Positions 61,111 through 64,000 of a stretch of DNA of 64,000 nucleotides are shown one piece after another. Both the position numbers and the translations under genes were made by a program. Numbering within the stretch: position 1 is the stretch's first letter; every line of letters begins with the position of its first letter. Source of the stretch: Pteria penguin (taxonomy: Eukaryota; Mollusca; Bivalvia; Pterioida; Pteriidae). The stretch covers positions 1,047,001-1,111,000 of the forward strand of contig CM068585.1 in the NCBI GenBank assembly GCA_035048485.1. The letters are read 5' to 3'. The notes under the pieces are model-generated. The model saw only the letters and a list, made by a program, of their open reading frames with translations. It did not search any database and was not told where the DNA came from.

Positions 61111-62477
61111 GTGTATGCTCGAAAAGTAAAGCCGTGTGTTATGCCTACAAATTGCACGTGCAAAATCATAACCTCCCTATTATTAGGCTGAAATTAAATT
61201 AGTTCCTTTCCTGAATTTCTGCACTTCAAAAATGGAAAATATATATACCAAGTGCATTCATGTCCAGCATTACTCAGTTCTTACTACAAACAGAACAGGG
61301 GACGCAAGTAAAACCTATACATCAACAGAGCAAACGATACTGGTATAAGCAAAAATCTTATATCAATAGAACAATTCCTATCTCAAGAGAACAGAAGATT
61401 CTTGTATCAATAGATATGATAGAGTACAGAACGTAAGTGAATGAAACCCTATGTTAATATAAAGAAGATAAAATCCTACATCAACACATCACGAAATACA
61501 AGTGAAATCCTTTATAAATTGAACTGTAGACACAAGTGAAATTTTTTTACAATAGAATCAGACAATATCCTTGAAATTTTATCTGAAGTGAACAGAAGAC
61601 ACAGGTGAAATCATGTATCAGAAGTGTTCATTCTATACTAACCTTTGCCTATGTAGAAATTGATTAGAATTTCTATATCTCATATCTACACCATGTAACG
61701 CTACATTAAGATGCAAAAGAAATTCCTTATCTACCATGTGTATAAACATGTACTGTTTAACAATTTATCTTCTGAACCTTCCCAAAGATATGTACTGGAA
61801 AATTTCAAATATTGTGCAACTTTCAAGCAGATTTCATCATTGTGAAATACTCCCAATAGAAATTCTAGAAAGTACATGTATCTTTCAAAAACCTCTTAGC
61901 TATGAATTCTGACACATAGAATTCTGACAAATAGACAGCAATTAAATCTAATACAGAATCAAAGAGGAGGCCCAGATGGTCCCGATATGCTCGTTTAACA
62001 TTTAATGATACATTTTACATCAAAATTGTACATCAGTGCTGTAAATTCCAGTAGCATCAACTTTCTCTCTTTGACATGACAGCAAAAACTTCGAGATGAA
62101 TTTCTTTTCTGTCAGGTTTTAAACAAATCATATATTTTGTATTTGTACATATTTGTAATAATAATAGTTGTTACACCTGAAATGTCTTAGTTTACTTCCA
62201 TTATGTATCAGTTTTTCCATTCACAGATATAAACGTATTTCTTGCACAAATGAAACATACTCATAAAACTTGCTGCATAGCCCTAAGGAGTCAGCAGTCC
62301 CCTGTCCCACCACCGTCAACTGTTATTTTTTCTGTCATGTATATAAATCATGATAAATGGTCTAGGAAAGATAACTTCAACATAAAGTGGTACATGAGTT
62401 ACCTCTCTTTGCTTTAACTTGATAAAATGAGGTAAAACAAATATTTTTTGCTCTCTAATTTCTAAACTGCTTCTTAC

Positions 62478-62584
62478 CATTCCGAAAACTGATTCCTTCT
62501 TCCTACATCTAGCTGGTCCATTTCTTCATCAAACATGAAATCAAGTTCTTCTTTTTCATTACTTTCACTCTGGTTAGGTTCATC
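62478..62584 (-). CDS. larp1: La-related protein 1, acidic exon
   Basis: 107 bp, with acceptor TTTTCTGTAG and donor GTAAGA. It encodes DEPNQSESNEKEELDFMFDE then EMDQLDVGRRNQFSEW. EELDF.FDEEM.Q.DG/VGR..F..W is a LARP1 landmark, and its Trp codon is completed by the next exon. Confidence 0.94.
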
Positions 62585-63104
62585 CTACAGAAAATGCACA
62601 AAATATACTAACATCAAAACATATGCATTTCATGAAAATCAATAGAAGTTGTGAAATTTATTTCAGCTGAAGACATATTTTGATAAGCATATTTTCAAAC
62701 TCTCAATCATATTAAAGCAGAATATTGTCACAAATTTAAATATCAATTTGCAAAATTATATTTAACAATATCTATTGTCAATTGAAATAAATGCCCTTTT
62801 TCCTTTTCGATATTCGACTTCCAGAAATATATTTGAAAAAAATTATACAAAAAGATCTTCAAAAAATATTCCCTAGATTGTAGCAGTTTCAACCAGGAGT
62901 ACAAAGGGAATTATTTCTAAGTAAAATATCAAAATGAATTTTTATCATGCTTATTGTTCATCTAAGTTTTGAGCATACAAGAAAATAAGAAATCATAATA
63001 AAATTAGGAAGAATATTTAGTAAGTTGATAATGTTTGCACAGGAATGCTTATTAAAAAAGATACAAATATTCTGTTATATCTCAAAAGGTTAAATAGAGC
63101 TGCA

Positions 63105-63500
63105 ATCATTTCAATCTGATTAAAACCATATCTTTATTCTGCTTCTCAATTTGTCATATTGAGGATAAATATCTGGCGAAACCTTGTAAGGGGTCATGTT
63201 CTGGTAAACTCTGATTTTCAGCCAATCAGTGGGTCGGCTACAAATTCCTGGGAATGAAATTAACTTCTCCAGTGTGCGTGACCAACAAGGTAGTTTTAAA
63301 CAATGTTTGTTACATATTGCATCACTATCACGTGCCTAGCCGAGCCATTGACTGGCTATGGCAAATAACTGTTTCAGTGACTGAAACGTCATCAGAGTTC
63401 ACCAGAACATGACCCTTTACTGGGTTTCGCCAGATTTTTATCCCAAATGGGATAAATAAAGAAGCGGATTAAAGTTATGGTTTGAATCAGATTGTAATCA
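63105..63500. mobile_element. MITE with about 115-bp inverted repeats at a larp1 splice donor
   Basis: The left arm CAATCTGATTAAAACCATAT ... ATCTGGCGAAACC ... GGGTCATGTTCTGGTAAACT (63111-63164 and on) is matched inverted on the right by CAATCTGATTCAAACCATAA ... ATCTGGCGAAACC ... GGGTCATGTTCTGGTGAACT. Loop sequence lies between about 63220 and 63370. The right end is near 63494-63500, only 6-13 bp from the exon edge at 63508. Confidence 0.85.
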
Positions 63501-63507
63501 TTTATAC

Positions 63508-63680
63508 CTCTTTTTTCTTTGGAGTGCGTATCCGTCGTTTAACCTCTCTCCAGTCTCCCTGTAGTTCTGGAGCACTGGAAGACAGTATACCTGTAGACAG
63601 TTTATCCAGTTCTTTCTGGTCATCCAGGTCATCCATTTCTCCATCCAGACCCATGGAATCATTATTCTCATCATGATTAT
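63508..63680 (-). CDS. larp1: La-related protein 1, 5'-most exon in the window
   Basis: 173 bp, with acceptor TATTATTTTAG and donor GTATAA. It encodes NHDENNDSMGLDGEMDDLDD, then QKELDKLSTGILSSSAPELQ and GDWREVKRRIRTPKKKE. W.EVK(K/R)R is typical of the region following the La motif/RRM of LARP1. It begins in the middle of a codon, so further upstream exons (La motif, RRM-like domain, start codon) lie beyond 64000. Its donor sits only about 6 bp from a MITE. Confidence 0.88.
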
Positions 63681-64000
63681 CTAAAATAATACATATAAAC
63701 TAGTATTATTACACAGAAAGACAAGAATATCAATAAAAGTCCCTGAGCTGTATCAAACTAGTGACAATTTGTCTGTAAAATTATCATGAAATGTTAGTAA
63801 ATTCCTGATTCCTGATTTCTGTGAAATATGATACAATTCTGATGAATGGTTTAAGAAATGAGACCATTTCCAATACATTAGGGATTTTGCTGAGTGACTT
63901 TGACGCTGCAAAAGTGATCTTGTATTGCCTTTGCCTAAAAGTCCCTCTCCCATCATTGATGAATGGTGTTTGAGATAGGAGGACTTCCAAATACTTTAGG

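Overview
This window is nuclear DNA of an invertebrate animal, most likely a mollusc and probably a bivalve. The reasoning: genes are split by spliceosomal introns; there is no operon-like packing; (TAA)n microsatellites and many minisatellites are present; and two tRNA-derived SINEs have tails and core sequences typical of molluscs (a MetaSINE-like TTTCGGATGAGAC core near 35.28 kb, and an (AACC)n-tailed element near 10.9 kb). No prokaryotic, organellar or viral gene was recognised.

The only host gene I can defend is the 3' two thirds of larp1 (La-related protein 1) on the minus strand, from 63680 down to the stop codon at 46094. I resolved eleven coding exons by matching GT/AG sites and phases. 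All junctions are in phase and the joined reading frame is open for about 820 codons. It includes the conserved central region and a complete DM15 region, which in other animals binds the cap and adjacent 5' terminal oligopyrimidine sequence of TOP mRNAs. The N-terminal part with the La motif lies beyond the right edge. The last exon adds an unusually long Ser/Lys/Gln-rich tail. The larp1 introns hold several insertions and two large repeats: a hairpin-bounded element at 49.8-52.0 kb, a 40-bp minisatellite that starts at a splice donor (54.7-56.06 kb), a transposon with paired terminal motifs (56.4-57.8 kb) and two MITE-like elements.

The left 42 kb has no convincing host gene. It is a mosaic of many unrelated minisatellites (units of 16 to 62 bp) and transposable elements. 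From left to right: a 31-bp satellite (0-6.85 kb) split by a TA-flanked MITE; 40-bp, 60-bp and 28-bp arrays (6.9-9.9 kb); a SINE (10.9 kb); a Tc1-like transposase pseudogene split by a palindromic MITE (12.1-12.9 kb); a second 31-bp satellite that flips orientation (13.1-15.3 kb); 32-bp and 58-bp arrays (16.3-17.5 kb); three head-to-tail copies of a 2.04-kb hairpin-bounded element carrying 21 CRE palindromes (17.7-23.8 kb); 56-bp and 43-bp arrays (25.3-28.2 kb); an inverted pair of 16-bp arrays around a palindromic CCTAATTAGG array (28.6-30.9 kb); a 3.1-kb element with 0.42-kb terminal inverted repeats and a short telomere-like tract (32.0-35.1 kb); a MetaSINE-like insertion (35.2 kb); an insertion with perfect 23-bp direct repeats (37.4 kb); and 21-bp, 40-bp and 62-bp arrays (38.1-42.8 kb). 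Long open frames in the arrays arise because unit lengths are, or add up to, multiples of three; I do not count them as genes.

The most interesting signals are: the TAA-bounded element superfamily, whose 5' hairpin shows compensatory base changes between two families that share an identical 3' hairpin; the intronic minisatellite whose units each repeat a copy of the adjacent splice donor; a MITE a few bases inside a larp1 splice donor; and the dense transposon-borne CRE array.
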